NCBI GenBank assembly: GCA_026686845.1
Contig: JAIVEN010000013.1
Coordinates: 11,304,001 to 11,368,000 of the forward strand
Source: Adenanthera pavonina
Lineage: Eukaryota; Streptophyta; Magnoliopsida; Fabales; Fabaceae
Length of the DNA stretch: 64,000 nt
Direction: 5' to 3'
Below the pieces are notes generated by a model. That model made no database searches. It saw nothing but the letters and a program-made list of their open reading frames with translations, and had not been told where the DNA came from. The translations under genes and the position numbers were made by a program. Of this stretch, positions 12,690-24,153 are shown in pieces. How positions within the stretch are numbered: the stretch's first letter is position 1; each line of letters starts with the position of its first letter.

Positions 12690-13330
12690 ACATGTTCTAG
12701 CATGTTTTATTTATGTAGAAATTGTCATTGCTTCCTAATCACAAAGCAATAAATTTCCATTCTAGCTTGTAGAAACAGTAGATCCACATGTGTTTGGAAT
12801 TAAAAATTTGTATCATTTCATTAGAAATTTGGCATTAAAAATTTGAATTTTGGCATTTTAGGAATGAAAAAAACTAGGACAGGAGAAAAAAGCTGTAGGC
12901 CTGCCCTTTTTGTGAGCTCATGGCATATGGGCCTGGCCTGAAACTAAAGTCCATTTTTATCATTTGGCTTTTTGGCTAGGCCCTTGGCAAGCCGGCCCAT
13001 TTTGCCGGCTCTCACAAGTCACGACTAGTCTTCGTGCTGCTCTCTTCTACAGATTAGGTAGCTTCTACTCTATTTCATGTTTCTTTCTTTTTTCACATAA
13101 TAATTCTTTCTTCTCTCGTTCGTGCATTCAATGTGAGAATTCCTCCCTCATCTACTTGGACACTTGTTTGCATCAGATCATTTCCTTAGTTATGGTTTCA
13201 CCTTTCCTTTTGTTGTGCTTTAAGTTATGGTTTCTTTTACACTTTTTTTTATTCTTATTTTTAATTCAGTGTAAGAATCCAATTGTGAGGTTGCTTGTTT
13301 TGGATACTTGAAAATTTTAACCTGTGATTT
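12690..13330. other. Copy-A-specific intron segment
   Basis: Copies B and C go directly from TTTATTTA to TTTGGACTGTAATAG; copy A has about 600 extra bases here. They include words such as GGCAAGCCGGCCCATTTTGCCGGC (partly palindromic) and a pyrimidine-rich run. No coding match was recognised. It may be a decayed insertion in A or a deletion shared by B and C. Confidence 0.4.
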
Positions 13331-13386
13331 TGGACTGTAATAGTTGAAACCTTGATTGCTTGAAATTGATTTTGAAATCAAGTGAT

Positions 13387-13443
13387 GGGTGCTTCAGCAT
13401 GGAGGAGGCTCTGGGGGTTGGGCTCCAGCACTATGAAGCACCC
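13387..13443 (+). other. Conserved hairpin in the leader intron, copy A
   Basis: GGGTGCTTCA and TGAAGCACCC form a perfect 10-bp inverted repeat. They enclose an inner TGGAG/CTCCA stem and a G-rich loop. The same hairpin occurs at 19689-19745 and 48445-48501 with an identical outer stem. It sits in what should be an intron of the leader. Function unknown; a structured RNA or a remnant of one is possible. Confidence 0.5.
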
Positions 13444-13987
13444 CTCACTATCTGACTTAGGAATTCTTATGTTTGTTAATTATTCTGATGAAGATCCTTG
13501 TAGTGGTAAACTTTATGTGCAAACTCTGCTATATGGATCTCATTGTCTTGATTAATAGTTGATTATGTATGTGTGTGTTTGTTGTGAAATTTGAGTAAAT
13601 CTCTGTTTGTGTTCTTGCCGTGGTTAAATTTCTGCCGGTGGTTCCTTCTTGCTGTGTTTTAACTTGATATGAAACTTAGGCTGGAGTCTTATTAATTCCT
13701 TTTGCTGATCAAGTTTCATTGCTAACTTGGAATTTGGGCAAACCATCTGTTGGTGAAAGTTTGGATAATGATTACTCTTGCTTTGATTTGCTATAAGGCT
13801 TGGAGCCCTGGACCAAAATCATGAGCTTAAAATCTCTTTTGATATGCTGAAATTGTGTCTAAAGTCCTTGGGAGCTGAGATATATCTCTTTTGGCTCAAA
13901 TGCTCTGCTAGATCTAAAATAATGGTTTGTGTAAGTCCATTGTTAAAATTGGATTTTTCTTTTCTTTTTTTCTTCGTTCACTTGCAG

Positions 13988-14007
13988 TTGAGTTTTAGAA
14001 CCATATG
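13988..14007 (+). other. Candidate 20-nt leader microexon, copy A
   Basis: A 20-base segment lies between a good 3' splice site (CACTTGCAG) and a good donor (GTAAGTACT). Both sites and the length are preserved in copies B (32531-32550) and C (49079-49098). In A the segment differs at two or three bases from B and C. Its use in a transcript is inferred, not shown. Confidence 0.5.
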
Positions 14008-14602
14008 GTAAGTACTAAAATGCTTGTTATGCTACATCCTTGCTTAAACATGGACATATCTGTGCTAAACTTTTCTCATCCTCTTTATGTGGAAGTGCTG
14101 TTTTTCCCCCATGATCTAAGAGTTGTGTGCCTATCTAATTTTTGAAGAAATGTCATGTGGATATTTGGTATAAAATTCGAAGTTCAATAAATCACCATCA
14201 AAGGGATTTTCCCTTCCTTCTTGTCAGCCATTGCTATTAATATGTTTGTTTATCTCTTGTTTTGATGGGTCTTTTTCTCGCAAAATTCCAAAAGTGTTGT
14301 TGGTTTGAACAAAAGAACCACATGACAGTAATGTTCATAACTTCTAAATCTACTCTGATAGATGGATTTTGTCTAGAGTGACCTTAATTTGGTTATTTGA
14401 TGAATATCCTGATAGGCATGGACCCATGTATTGTGTTTTAGGGGAACTCCCCCTGCCCCATTTTTCTCCCTAAGAACTTATGCAAGTTTAATTCAATTGG
14501 CGTTAATTAAACCAGTAAAAAACTGGAATTATATTGTGTTTTCTTCCTCTCTTTTTTCTGGCAGAATACATTAAGGCACCTAGGCTGCTTTCAGATCGAT
14601 AA

Positions 14603-15574
14603 ATGAAGCATATTGTGAAGATTATGATGTTGTTAATGGCCATCACTGCTTTATGGGCTGGCCTTCTACAAACTTCTGTACTTCCAAACAGCCATACGTG
14701 GTTGGTCAGTGACTCTGCTCATTCTTTTGTGTGCTTGATTCTTTTCACTTGTTAATTTTTGTCACATAATGTCATGCTGCATAATGCTCATCATGCCTTG
14801 TTTCTGTCCTCTGTCCAGCTACCCATCTATTTTGTTGTGTCTTTAGGATGCTATGGTTTATTGATGGTTGGAGTTGATCTCATGCAATTTCCAACCTGTC
14901 CTCGAGAAGCCCTCCTGCTCCAGCGGGTAGTTATTGTTATTTTATCTGTTGATTAGATATTATATGTTATAATTTTGTCAATTTCTAGTCCTCTCATGTT
15001 CTAAGACTAAGCCTGTGTATGTATATACATGGCTGTGTCGAGGTTAATCTATATGTTATAATTTTGTCAATTTCTAGTCCTCTCATGTTTATGACTAAGC
15101 CTGTGTATGTATATACATGGCTGTGTCGAGGTTAATCTCTTTCATACCACTTGTGTTCTTTTAATGAAATTCAGAATGAGCCTGTATGTAAGTGCATGTG
15201 ATTCTATGGACGCAAATCTCTTGCATTGCCAGTTGACCACATGTGCATTTATTGTATTTCAATGATATTCGGATTGTGATCTTTTGCAATAATGCATCAT
15301 GTATTTATTTAGGAGAGAAAATTGCACAACAGTATTGAAATGTCCATAGGCTTATCTTTTCTCATATATTTCTTATGTTCTTTCTGTCTTTCTCTAAATA
15401 AAAAACGTACTTTTATTAGCTAAATGCAGAGTGAATATTCGGATCCACAAAATTATGAGTAATGGTCTTTCCATGATTTCACTACGGAATGTTACTTATT
15501 TTGCTTCTTTTTAGGACATTGTGGAGGCAAAGGAATATCTAAAGCAAAGAGGAGTTGATGTTAGTTCCAGCTGA
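14603..15574 (+). CDS. DPM3: Dolichol-phosphate mannosyltransferase subunit 3
   Basis: Three exons, 14603-14704, 14819-14926 and 15515-15574, join at codon boundaries (all GT-AG) into an 89-residue protein, the usual length for plant DPM3. Two membrane segments are visible (about residues 5-24 and 35-55), followed by a short charged tail with ALLLQRDIVEAKEYLKQRG. The words LPIYFVVSLGCYGLL and MQFPTCPREA are typical of the family. DPM3 is an ER-membrane protein that holds the catalytic DPM1 subunit; the complex makes dolichol-phosphate mannose for N-glycans, O-mannose and GPI anchors. A leader acceptor (TTCTGGCAG) lies at 14557-14565, 37 nt before the ATG. The upstream region is shared with the TRM112 copies, which is unusual. 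The frame has no lesion, so the gene is probably functional. Confidence 0.93.
14961..15138 (+). repeat. Tandem duplication in DPM3 intron 2
   Basis: A unit of about 90 bp beginning ATATGTTATAATTTTGTC is present twice in a row (14961-15050 and 15051-15138). The two units are nearly identical apart from a small change after CTCATGTT, so the duplication is recent. It lies wholly inside the intron and should not change the protein. Confidence 0.9.
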
Positions 15575-16250
15575 CATCATGATCTTGAGCGCTTTTTGCA
15601 CAAGTTTAGAACTGAGTTCCTGACATTTGCCAGGTTGAATTTTGCAAACGAATTTAGGCAAATTCTTGATATCGTAATTATTTATCATGTCTGTGTGTTG
15701 ACTGTCTGTAAAGGAATTTTGGTTTCCTGTAGTTGTCATACTTGTAAGATTTAAAAATTACTGTTGACGGAGGTTAGAGAAACAGAAAGAGAAAAAACAA
15801 AATCAAAACAAAAAACAAAAGAAAAGAAAAACCATCACACTTTCATGACGGAATGGTGATTAAAGAATATACACTTGGTTTCAGATGTTTATTGTTTGTT
15901 ATTAATATTTTTTATATAACTATTTGGTACTTGATATTAAGGAGTTAGATTTGAACATCGTAATTGATAATAGTTTTTGCAATGTATTTCTTTTATTACT
16001 CACAAGGTTTGGATTTTCAATTTTATTTAAGGGTCTATTCAGTCCAATCATTGTTGGCTTTTGTTATTCATATTTTGTTCCTGTTTTACATAATTGAATG
16101 ATAAAACACTCCCTTTTTAGGTCTTGATAAAACATCATTTTTTATTCTATAAAAAAAAACATTTTTGTTCATTTAGCAATTAGCAACTAGTTGGTCATAA
16201 AAATTCTTTGGCAAGCAAAGCAATTGATATTATCAAATGTGCTTGCAAGG
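15575..16250 (+). other. DPM3 3' flank
   Basis: Non-coding DNA directly after the DPM3 stop, presumably holding the 3' UTR. Nothing similar is seen next to TRM112. No certain polyadenylation site was chosen, as AT-rich DNA offers several candidates. Confidence 0.5.
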
Positions 16251-17047
16251 TAGGGGTGTTTAAAATCAATTTAAATTGATTAAATCAAATTAAACTGAAT
16301 TAAATTAATAAAAATCGAACAAAATGAAACTAAAATTAGGTTAGTTTTGGTTTTTGCAATTCTTGAAGCAACTTCGGTTTAATTTGACTTGGTTTTAGAG
16401 TCTTGAGACCTCAATTAAATTAAATCACAGTTATTATATTTATTTAATATATTTTTTATTTATAATACTCATTGAAATTCATTGATATTAAATCTTTTTA
16501 TTAGTCTTAGTAGTCCATAAAATATAACAAGAGAGTACAAGTGATGAGTCTAATTCTAATTTCCCTTATTATTTAAATTTTCTACAATTATTATGAATAT
16601 TGTAAAAAAATATTTTTAAAAAAAATTACAATCACAAGTATATAGTATTCTTTTAACATCTAAGTTCTAAAAATTGAAATTGAAATTTTAAAAATTTTAA
16701 TAATTAATTTTGATTCTTTAAAAAATAATTTTTTAAGATTTTTAAATGTTATTATTATTATATTATATTTTTTGTAGCTTATATTTTGCAAATATATTTT
16801 GTTGACATTATAAACATTTCATTTTATCTCCTTGTAAAAACCTTTTAAAAGAAAAAAAGAAGAAAAAATTATTACTAACAAAATAAAAAAAAAGAAATAC
16901 AAACTTAATTCAAATCAATTCAAACCATAAAAAATTGAACCAAACAAATTCCTACAAAAATAAAAAAGGTTCCAATTTTTTGAAACTGATTTGGTTTGAT
17001 TTGATTTTATGTAAAACTAAAATAAATCATTCTTTTAAACACCTTTA
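16251..17047. mobile_element. hAT-like non-autonomous element, old copy
   Basis: The left end reads TAGGGGTGTTTAAAA and the right end, inverted, TAAAGGTGTTTAAAA: a hAT-style inverted repeat. The interior is AT-rich with AAATCAAATTAAA and GGTTTGATTTGATTTT arms that can fold back. An 8-bp target duplication is not convincing. A diverged relative occupies about 44800-45580 upstream of copy C. Confidence 0.5.
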
Positions 17048-18360
17048 TCCAAAAGAACTTCAAATTGAGATTTTAAGTGGTATTTCATAGTTTAGATCAG
17101 GAGATCAATGATTTATAATTTTTAAATTTTAAATTTTTTTATTCCACAAAAGGCATAATATAGAATAAAAATATTCTTTCAAATTTCAATTATGAACTTA
17201 AAATAATAATTAAAAAATAAAATTCAAATAATTCAAACATACTGAAAATAAACCGCGAATGGAACAGTCCATAGTCCAGTTTAACTAGTACTATTATATA
17301 TATGTATATATATTTTAACTTGACAATTTCGTTATATGATAATTAAAAAAATAATCTTAGTCTTTATTATTTTCACTAAACTTTTGATTTGATCCTTATG
17401 GTTTACAAATTCATAATTAAATTATTAGAATTTAATTAATTTTTAAAATATGCTGTATCAGGATAATATATAATTATTTATATTAATAAAATTTGATAAA
17501 TATTTTTAAAAATCAATAGAAGTGTACAAGGAAATTTTTTTCAGATTTAATAATAAAGATTAAATTAAAAAATTTATATATTATGAAGAGTCAATTACAA
17601 TATTATGCTAGCCAAATACCCAAAAGCGCAAGCTCTTGAGTCCTTACTGTCCAACGGTGCTAGGCTGACAATTGTAGGGTTCGGGGCTTCACTGCATACC
17701 AAAACGAAAAGCCAGTAAAACAAGCCAAACCGGATGGGCTAACTCAAATAACCCAAAAAATCAAGGGCTAGGCTTTAATTTTTTGAACCCATATTCATAT
17801 CGAGCTTTTAGACCTAAACCAATTAAACTCAGGTTAAAATATAGGACAGCCCGTACCGGCTGTGGTTGAGAAGCCCATTTTAAGAGAAAAAATTAATAAT
17901 AATGATGGATGGATGTTGAATTTTTTGTTCCCTCCATCAAGTCATTTTAACATTTTTATTATTAAAACAAAATACAAAAGAAAAGAAGCTTCAGGTCATT
18001 TTCAAACTCAAAATTCCTAAGATTCTGTATGGTTTGATTGAGTGGATTAAAGGGTAGAAAATTAAAGAAATTTTTAACGAAAGAAATTGGAAGTTAAGTA
18101 TTGAAAAGAATTTAAAATTTTTTTATTTAATAGGATTAGAGTAAAAAAATTTTTAGTAAAATTTATTTGGTTTATAAGGAAATTAAAATAAATTGGATAA
18201 TAAATATTTTCCCCTGAAAAGAAAGCTCTAATTTTGAGAATTTATAAACGGATGAAAAAGAAAATTAGGAGAGATTAAATTCGTCATAATTCCCACTAAT
18301 TTTTTCATCATTCCGTGTCCCTTCCCGCCCCTTGAAATCCCCCCTTTTGCCCCAAACCAA
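17048..18360. repeat. Upstream flank of copy B
   Basis: The first half aligns with 45580-46190 (copy C) and 17521-17860 aligns with 2014-2338 (copy A). The rest is AT-rich and shows no gene. Together these give the upstream limits of the duplicated unit. Confidence 0.55.
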
Positions 18361-18400
18361 ACACACCCACCCTCGTTCGTGCTCGTGCGTGAGTCGTGAC

Positions 18401-18924
18401 TAGAGCTGGGAATATGGGCCAAGCCCGATGGGCTAGCCCATTTAGCCCGAAGAAAATAACGGGCTGGGCTAGAAATTTAGGAACTTTTATAAGAAACGGG
18501 CTTTTGAGCCCAAGCCCATTTGGGCTGATTAAAAAATGGGCTGGCCCGCATGGGCCGTGGGCCGGCCCATTTAGCCCATTTTCTCTTTTTTTTTTTGTAT
18601 TTTTTAAATATTTTTGTTGGCTAATGTTTTAATAGTGATGATAAATGATGATATTAATAATTAATATATAGTTAATTTTAGTTGTCTTGATTTAAATAAT
18701 TATGTATGTGAAAAAAAAGTTTCTATTATTTTGTAAATGTTAAATTAGATTAAAAATTAAAAAAAATATGGGCCTACGGGTTAGCCCGTAGCCCGTTGAA
18801 TATGGGCTGGGCTTAGAAAAACACAGCACATATGATAAACGGGCTTTTAGGCCCAGCCCATATTAGGCCCGGCCCATAACGGGCTGGCCTATATGGGCCG
18901 GGCCAGCCCGAATTCCCAGTATTA
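18401..18924. mobile_element. hAT MITE with 8-bp target duplication
   Basis: The ends are TAGAGCTGGGAAT and, inverted, TAATACTGGGAAT. The flanks are the exact 8-bp duplication GTCGTGAC (18393-18400 and 18925-18932). Copy A has the empty site at 11314-11322 (GTTGTGACACAGAGC), so the element entered copy B after the split. The sub-terminal DNA is full of GGGCC/GGCCC words, which could fold. No coding potential. Confidence 0.88.
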
Positions 18925-20338
18925 GTCGTGACACAGAGCGGCCGGCAGCGTGACCTCCTCTTCCTTCAGTTGTCCTCCGGTCCTTATCTCGTGTCGGTGC
19001 CGTCGTGAGTCGTCGTCGTCGTGCTTAAGCGGGAGACCGTGCCGTGACGTGTGACCGTGGAAGTTCCTCTGATCTGCTTTGATTCCTCCCATCTCCTTGC
19101 CCCCTTCTTTGGATTCTTTACACCTTCCTCCTTCCAAGTTCCGGCTCCCTTCTTGTCTCCTTCCTTCGATACAGCTGACTCAGGTTCGATTCCTCATTCC
19201 TGCTTCATCCAAGCTAATTCAATTAGCTAGATTTACTCATCAATAACATTTTTTTTTGGTGAGTTTACCGATTCGTGAAGTAAATCTTTTATGTTTTTGC
19301 TAGCTAGTTGTACAACTGACTGAAAATGGCAATCCTAGTGACCTCTTCCGAATAGATGTTTTATTTTAAAACAGTTCTGCTCTACATTATCTCCAAGAAA
19401 CAATTCTGTTCTATTTTAAAAACTGATGATGGCTTCCTAATCACAAAGCAATAAATTTGTGTGGATGCCATTGCCTTCGTTATCCAAAAGCACAAATTAT
19501 GAGACTACAAACATGTGTTTAAAATAGTTCTTTATGTGGACATGCTTTATTTATGTAGAAATTGTAGTGGACATGTATTAGCTTGTAGATGTTGTCATTG
19601 TAGTTGACATGTTTTAGCATGTTTTATTTATTTGGACTGTAATAGTTGAAACCTTGATTGCTTGAAATTGTTTTTGAAATCAATTGATGGGTGCTTCAGC
19701 ATGGAGGAGACACTGGGGGTTGGGCTCCAGTACTATGAAGCACCCCTCACTATCTGACCTAGGAATTCTTATGTTTGTTAATTATTATGAGCCTGTTTAT
19801 ATATATATTCTGATGGAGATCCTCGTAGTGGTAAACTTTATGCGCAAACTCTGTTATATGGATCTCATTGTTTTGATTAACAGTTGATTATGTATGTTTT
19901 TGTTGTGAAATTTGAGTAAATCTCTGCTTGTGTTCTTGCTGTGGTTAAATTTCTGCCGGTGGTTCCTTCTTGCTGTGTTTTAACTTGATATGAAACTTAG
20001 GCTGGAGTCTTATTAATTACTTTTGCTGATCAAGTTTCATTGCTAACTTGGAATTTGGGCAAACCATCTGTTGGTGAAAGTTTGGATAATGATTACTCTT
20101 GCTATGATTTGCGTTAACTTGAAGGCCTGGAGCTCTGGACCAAAATCATGAGCTTAAAATCTCTTTGGATATTGTGAAATTGTGTCTAAAGTCCTGGTTT
20201 TTGTAAGTTGGGAGCTGAGAGATATCTCTTTTGGCTCAAATGCTCTGCTAGGTCTAAAATACTGGTTTGTATAAGTCATTGTTAAAATTGGATTTTTCTT
20301 TTCTTTTCTTTTTTTTTTTTTTTAAGGTCACTTGCAGT
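18925..20338 (+). promoter_or_regulatory. Promoter/leader block B, left part
   Basis: This aligns with block A from GTGACACAGAGC through the CT-rich leader exon (GATCTGCTTTGATTCCTCC) and into the first intron. It breaks off at the hAT-type insertion at 20339 and resumes at 32524. The hAT MITE just upstream now separates it from its original upstream DNA, which could alter expression. Confidence 0.6.
19689..19745 (+). other. Conserved hairpin in the leader intron, copy B
   Basis: The same GGGTGCTTCA...TGAAGCACCC structure as in copy A. The outer 10-bp stem is intact and the inner TGGAG/CTCCA stem is kept. Changes relative to A fall in the loop. Confidence 0.5.
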
Positions 20339-20599
20339 TAAGGATGAGAATAGGCCAGGCCTTACATAAACAGGCAAAGCCTATAATGTAGGCCTTAGGC
20401 CTGAGCCTGACCTATTAGCTTACTTTAGGCTTTATTTTATGTTCAAGCCTGAGCCTAAAGCCTACTTAAAAGGCCTACTAAGTTAGTAGGCCTTTAAATA
20501 GGCTTTAAGACCTAGGCCATAAAAGCTTTAAATAGGCCTTCGGCCTATTTGAAGCCTACATAACAATATCAAATTAGCTTAAATAATATCTATATCTGA

Positions 20600-22540
20600 A
20601 TACAAAAAATTAACAAAAGCTTTATCTTGTACATCATCGTACATAATAATAACAAAAATTAATCTTATAGCATGATTAATATTCAAATTGTAACTAAATC
20701 TTATCTATTCAACCTATTTCAGTTTCTATTAGACAAATTCCAAGACTAAATAGAATATATCACTAAATCAGCATGCTCAGTTGTTATTAATCATGCTGTA
20801 AGGACATTTTCCTCTTTAATCATCAAAAGCAACTCCAAGACTGTCATGAAGCAAAGTAGCAGCATATGCTGAAGAGAAGCAATGTTGAAGCAAATCTCCT
20901 TCATTAAGGGACTAGTATTTTTTCCTCCACTATAACCAATCTTTTTCACAAAATTTTTTACTAGCTGTCATGAAATTTGACAAAAATGCACTTAATCCCA
21001 ATTCAAAAAATTAATAACGCCAAAGAAGAAACATTAGAATATATATGTAATTATATATTAAATGATCATTGAACTCCTTTAAATGCACTCATATAGGATT
21101 TTTTCCCCTAATGTGTTCAATGATATTAAAAACACACTAGCTCCCACATTTTCCAATCTCTTCAGGGTTCTTCTATTCTCCAAAAGTGCCTAACATATTG
21201 CTTCTGTAAATGAATCTTCTGCCATAACTTATCTACAACATTAAACCATGAACCCAACATCACAAATTGCAATAACAGTATTATTTCCCATATTTAATTA
21301 ATAGTTACTTGCAAGATAATGGGATTCACAATTCACACATATAAATGTATATTGCCAAATTCATATATATATATATATATATTAAATAAAGTAAAATTCA
21401 TATATATTGCCTAAAGAGTTTTTTTTAGAAAATATACATAATGTACATGTGTATCACCCACACTAGCTAAGGGACAGTGTGACTATTGAAAAGGAAAGCC
21501 AAGCATGAGAGAAGGCAAAACAAACTAAAAGATCCATTGAAAATTGCTGTACAAATGGCGGCTTAAGCCACCTTCCTTGCATAAACACACATTAGACTCA
21601 TCTAAACTTCATAATTAATACATACATACATATAGACTCATATATATTTACACATTAAATGCTCTGCTCACACCTATGGTCCACATCTCAGTTGCATCAA
21701 GAATTTAGCATTGTATCTATACAAGACAAAGAAATTGATACAGTTTATTACCATCTTACCATCAAGAATTTAGCATCATATCTATACAGAAGCAAGAGGC
21801 ATTGAAAATATAAGAAACACAATCCAAAACCAAAACCAAAATGGACGAGAGAGTAAAGGTCATACTAGATTGAATGTTTCAAACTCGATCTCGAACTTCG
21901 GAGGCAGAGATTCGGAAGCTTGAACAGAGTAGAGGTTTGCCGGTGGAGATTCCTAAGTAGAATGACGAGAGAGAGGCTGAAGGTTGAAGATTCTATGCTG
22001 TGAAAGGAATAGAAGGTTGAAGACTCTGTGCTTGACAGAGAGACTGAAGGTTGAAGACTCGATCTCAAACCTTCCTTGACAGTTGAAAGGAATAGAGGAA
22101 ACGCTTGGTTCAAATTGGGGCGATGGCCGACGGCTTCGGTATCGATGGAGGAGGCTGGAGGTGTACTGGCGTAGTATCATTGGCAAATGGCAAGTTAGGG
22201 TTTGAGTCTTTGAAAAATGAAAGTGAAGGAAGGTGTGCGTTTTGCCGAAAATGAAAAGCAAAAAGGAAAGTGGAGGATTAATAAAAGAAAAAAAAGTGGA
22301 CGATGGAATGGAGGGAGTTCCGCGTGCGTGCTTTCAGATCTAGCAAAAGAAAAGTGGAGGACTAATTAAAAAAAACAAAAATATGTAATATTATATTATA
22401 ATAAAAAATAAGTTTATATTATATTATATATAAATTATAAAATTAAAAAAAATATATAAACAGGCCTGGCCTGATAGGCTTCAGGCCAGGCTTGTCTTAA
22501 TTAGGCTAGGCCTATTTATTTAAATAGGCCTACTTGATGG
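20600..22540. other. Interior of the hAT element, left arm
   Basis: AT-rich DNA with no recognised gene. A TA microsatellite lies at about 21364-21383. At 21960-22080 the word GGTTGAAGA recurs at short intervals, which gives short open frames of low-complexity Ser/Thr-rich peptide on the minus strand; these do not look like genes. The arm ends in AATAGGCCTACTTGATGG at the viral junction. Confidence 0.5.
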
Positions 22541-22691
22541 AATGTTATCAACAAGGAACATGATCTCCTTATTGATATCATTAGTAAAATGATTTTGGGC
22601 TAGTTGTATATACTGGATTTGGGATATAGCTTCACCATGAATTTGCTGTTGTTCTTTAATAAGATGAATTTCAGTTTTGAGGTTTTGTACT

Positions 22692-23128
22692 TCAAAAGCA
22701 ATCCAATCTCAAACTCAGCCAATAATGACTACTCCTTACATCCCAAAAGAAAACCAAGTAAGGAACTTAGTCCAAATAGAACCTGAGTTTTACCATTCAA
22801 ATCCTAACTAGGTAGCTATTAATGCTTTCTCTTTGGGATTTCATTATAAACCTACTGATTTAAGAAAAACAAGAGAATACTACGAGTTAATATTAGTTCA
22901 TTCAGAATCAGTAAATATAGAACAAAAAACTGATAAAAAGAATGGACCAATGGTAACCCATAGTACTCTACAAATTTTCAACGTTCTCACTCCATCTCAG
23001 TGGGGACAACCTTTGGAGAAAATAAAATATTTTGGGATAATGTATGACCCGCAAGGGTATAATTACTGGGACTATGTAGATGCATGGTACCATGTATTTT
23101 ATTACCAAAATGAATTATTTTCCCATAC
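22692..23128 (+). pseudogene. Fragment of viral second frame (plus copy)
   Basis: Encodes FHYKPTDLRKTREYYE and WGQPLEKIKYFGIMYDP, matching the minus-strand copy at 31490-30950. It begins and ends at junctions with other viral pieces: 22541-22586 is a plus-strand coat-region scrap and 22587-22691 an inverted scrap matching 27460-27565. The frame is open from 22833 to 23128, so this copy lacks the stop that breaks the minus copy at 31310. Function of this viral protein is unknown. Confidence 0.8.
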
Positions 23129-23851
23129 TTGCTCATCCGTATAATCGTTTTGGGTTTGATAAGCATTGTTTACCATGGTCATGTGTTGAAGAGTTTGGAG
23201 AATAGCTGTTTCACTTAGCCCATCAATATTCCATTCATATAGATTGTCAGAATTGAAGGCTTTGAAATTTTGATGTGATTTTTCTTCTAAGAGGACATCT
23301 GGAGGGGTTGCCCTATTGTAATACAGCTTGGATGATTTTCTCCAGTTTTGTTGATTAATTTGTAAGGAGGATGTTTGACTGGATTCTCCTTCAGATTCTA
23401 CAGTAGAATCTCTTTTAAGAACTTGGATAGTTATGGTATTTTTTGATGTAACAAAAGAAGGGGTTTCTGAAACTACTGTTTGACGAAGTTGGAGTTGAGA
23501 CATCTTTTCTTTGATTTGATCAACAATTTTGACTTTAGCTTTTGCTTGTAAATCAAGTTTTTGTTGAGGTGTATATTCAAAGGGTTTGAATAATGGTGTT
23601 TGGAGAATTGGCAAGATTGTGGACCCTGGAATATTTGTAGAAAACCTGTATTTCCATGAGAAAATCCAGGATACTGATAGTTTGGAAAAATAATGAAGAT
23701 TTAAAGGGAAAGGATCTTCATTATGATTGAACTTTTGTTTGAATAATTCAAAAGCCTGTTCTACTTGTGGGGGTAAAATTTGAGGAACAAGTCCAGCAAA
23801 ACTCCACCAGTGAACAAACCATTGAGGTGGTATATGATTCTTATGTATCAT
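23102..23851 (-). pseudogene. Chimeric open frame: viral second-frame piece fused to coat piece
   Basis: Read leftward, the first part (to about 23605) matches 30893-30676 of the viral second frame. The rest matches plus-strand 25850-26325 of the coat region, also in frame. The junction keeps the frame open, so about 249 codons run without a stop. The fusion was made by rearrangement of two viral fragments and is not a normal viral protein. Whether it is transcribed is unknown; it has no obvious promoter. Confidence 0.75.
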
Positions 23852-24153
23852 ACATGAGTCCTTGTGGGGATGGTAAGGCTGTAAGTCCCAGGAGAGGCAG
23901 GCGATTGGTCCCTACCCTATAGTGTATGATATATGGGATATTATGTACTATTTTGGCTAGAGTAAGTTTCAAAACAACTTCATGCTAATATCTTAATAAA
24001 ATATTTTGAACTATATAGTCAGATAAAGTTTTAATTCTTATACCTTTATGGATCCAGATGGTAATGATACTAAGATAAGGGAGATTCACATAATTATCTC
24101 TTTCGTGCTTTTATATTCTGCTCTACATTCTTTGAACATTTATTTTCTGCATT
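23852..24153 (+). other. Viral leader/intergenic region
   Basis: Non-coding DNA before the first viral frame. TATCATACA at about 23846-23854 and TGTATGATA at about 23930 can pair over an interior of about 70 bases, a hairpin of the sort seen in caulimovirid leaders. A convincing tRNA-Met primer site was not found here. Confidence 0.4.

Larger units (their letters stand above)
11161..14395 (+). promoter_or_regulatory. Promoter/leader block A (upstream of DPM3)
   Basis: A GC- and CT-rich stretch (about 11280-11640: GTGACACAGAGC, then repeated CTCCTTCC words) looks like the core promoter and first leader exon. It is followed by intron-like DNA. The block aligns with 18925-20338 plus 32524-32930 (copy B) and with 46460-49500 (copy C). 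The alignment stops sharply near 14392, in the words GACCTTAATTT. After that copy A runs into DPM3 while B and C run into TRM112. A LINE end (11886-12515) and an extra 600 bp (about 12690-13330) are peculiar to copy A. No TATA box was assigned. Confidence 0.6.

Noticed and set aside
12964..13311. Open frame of 115 codons on the plus strand
   Set aside because: Phe/Leu/Ser-rich translation of pyrimidine-rich intron DNA, with no known domain and no counterpart in the sister copies.
21865..22261. Open frames on the minus strand in the hAT arm
   Set aside because: They come from the short repeated word GGTTGAAGA and give a Ser/Thr-rich, repetitive peptide without a domain.
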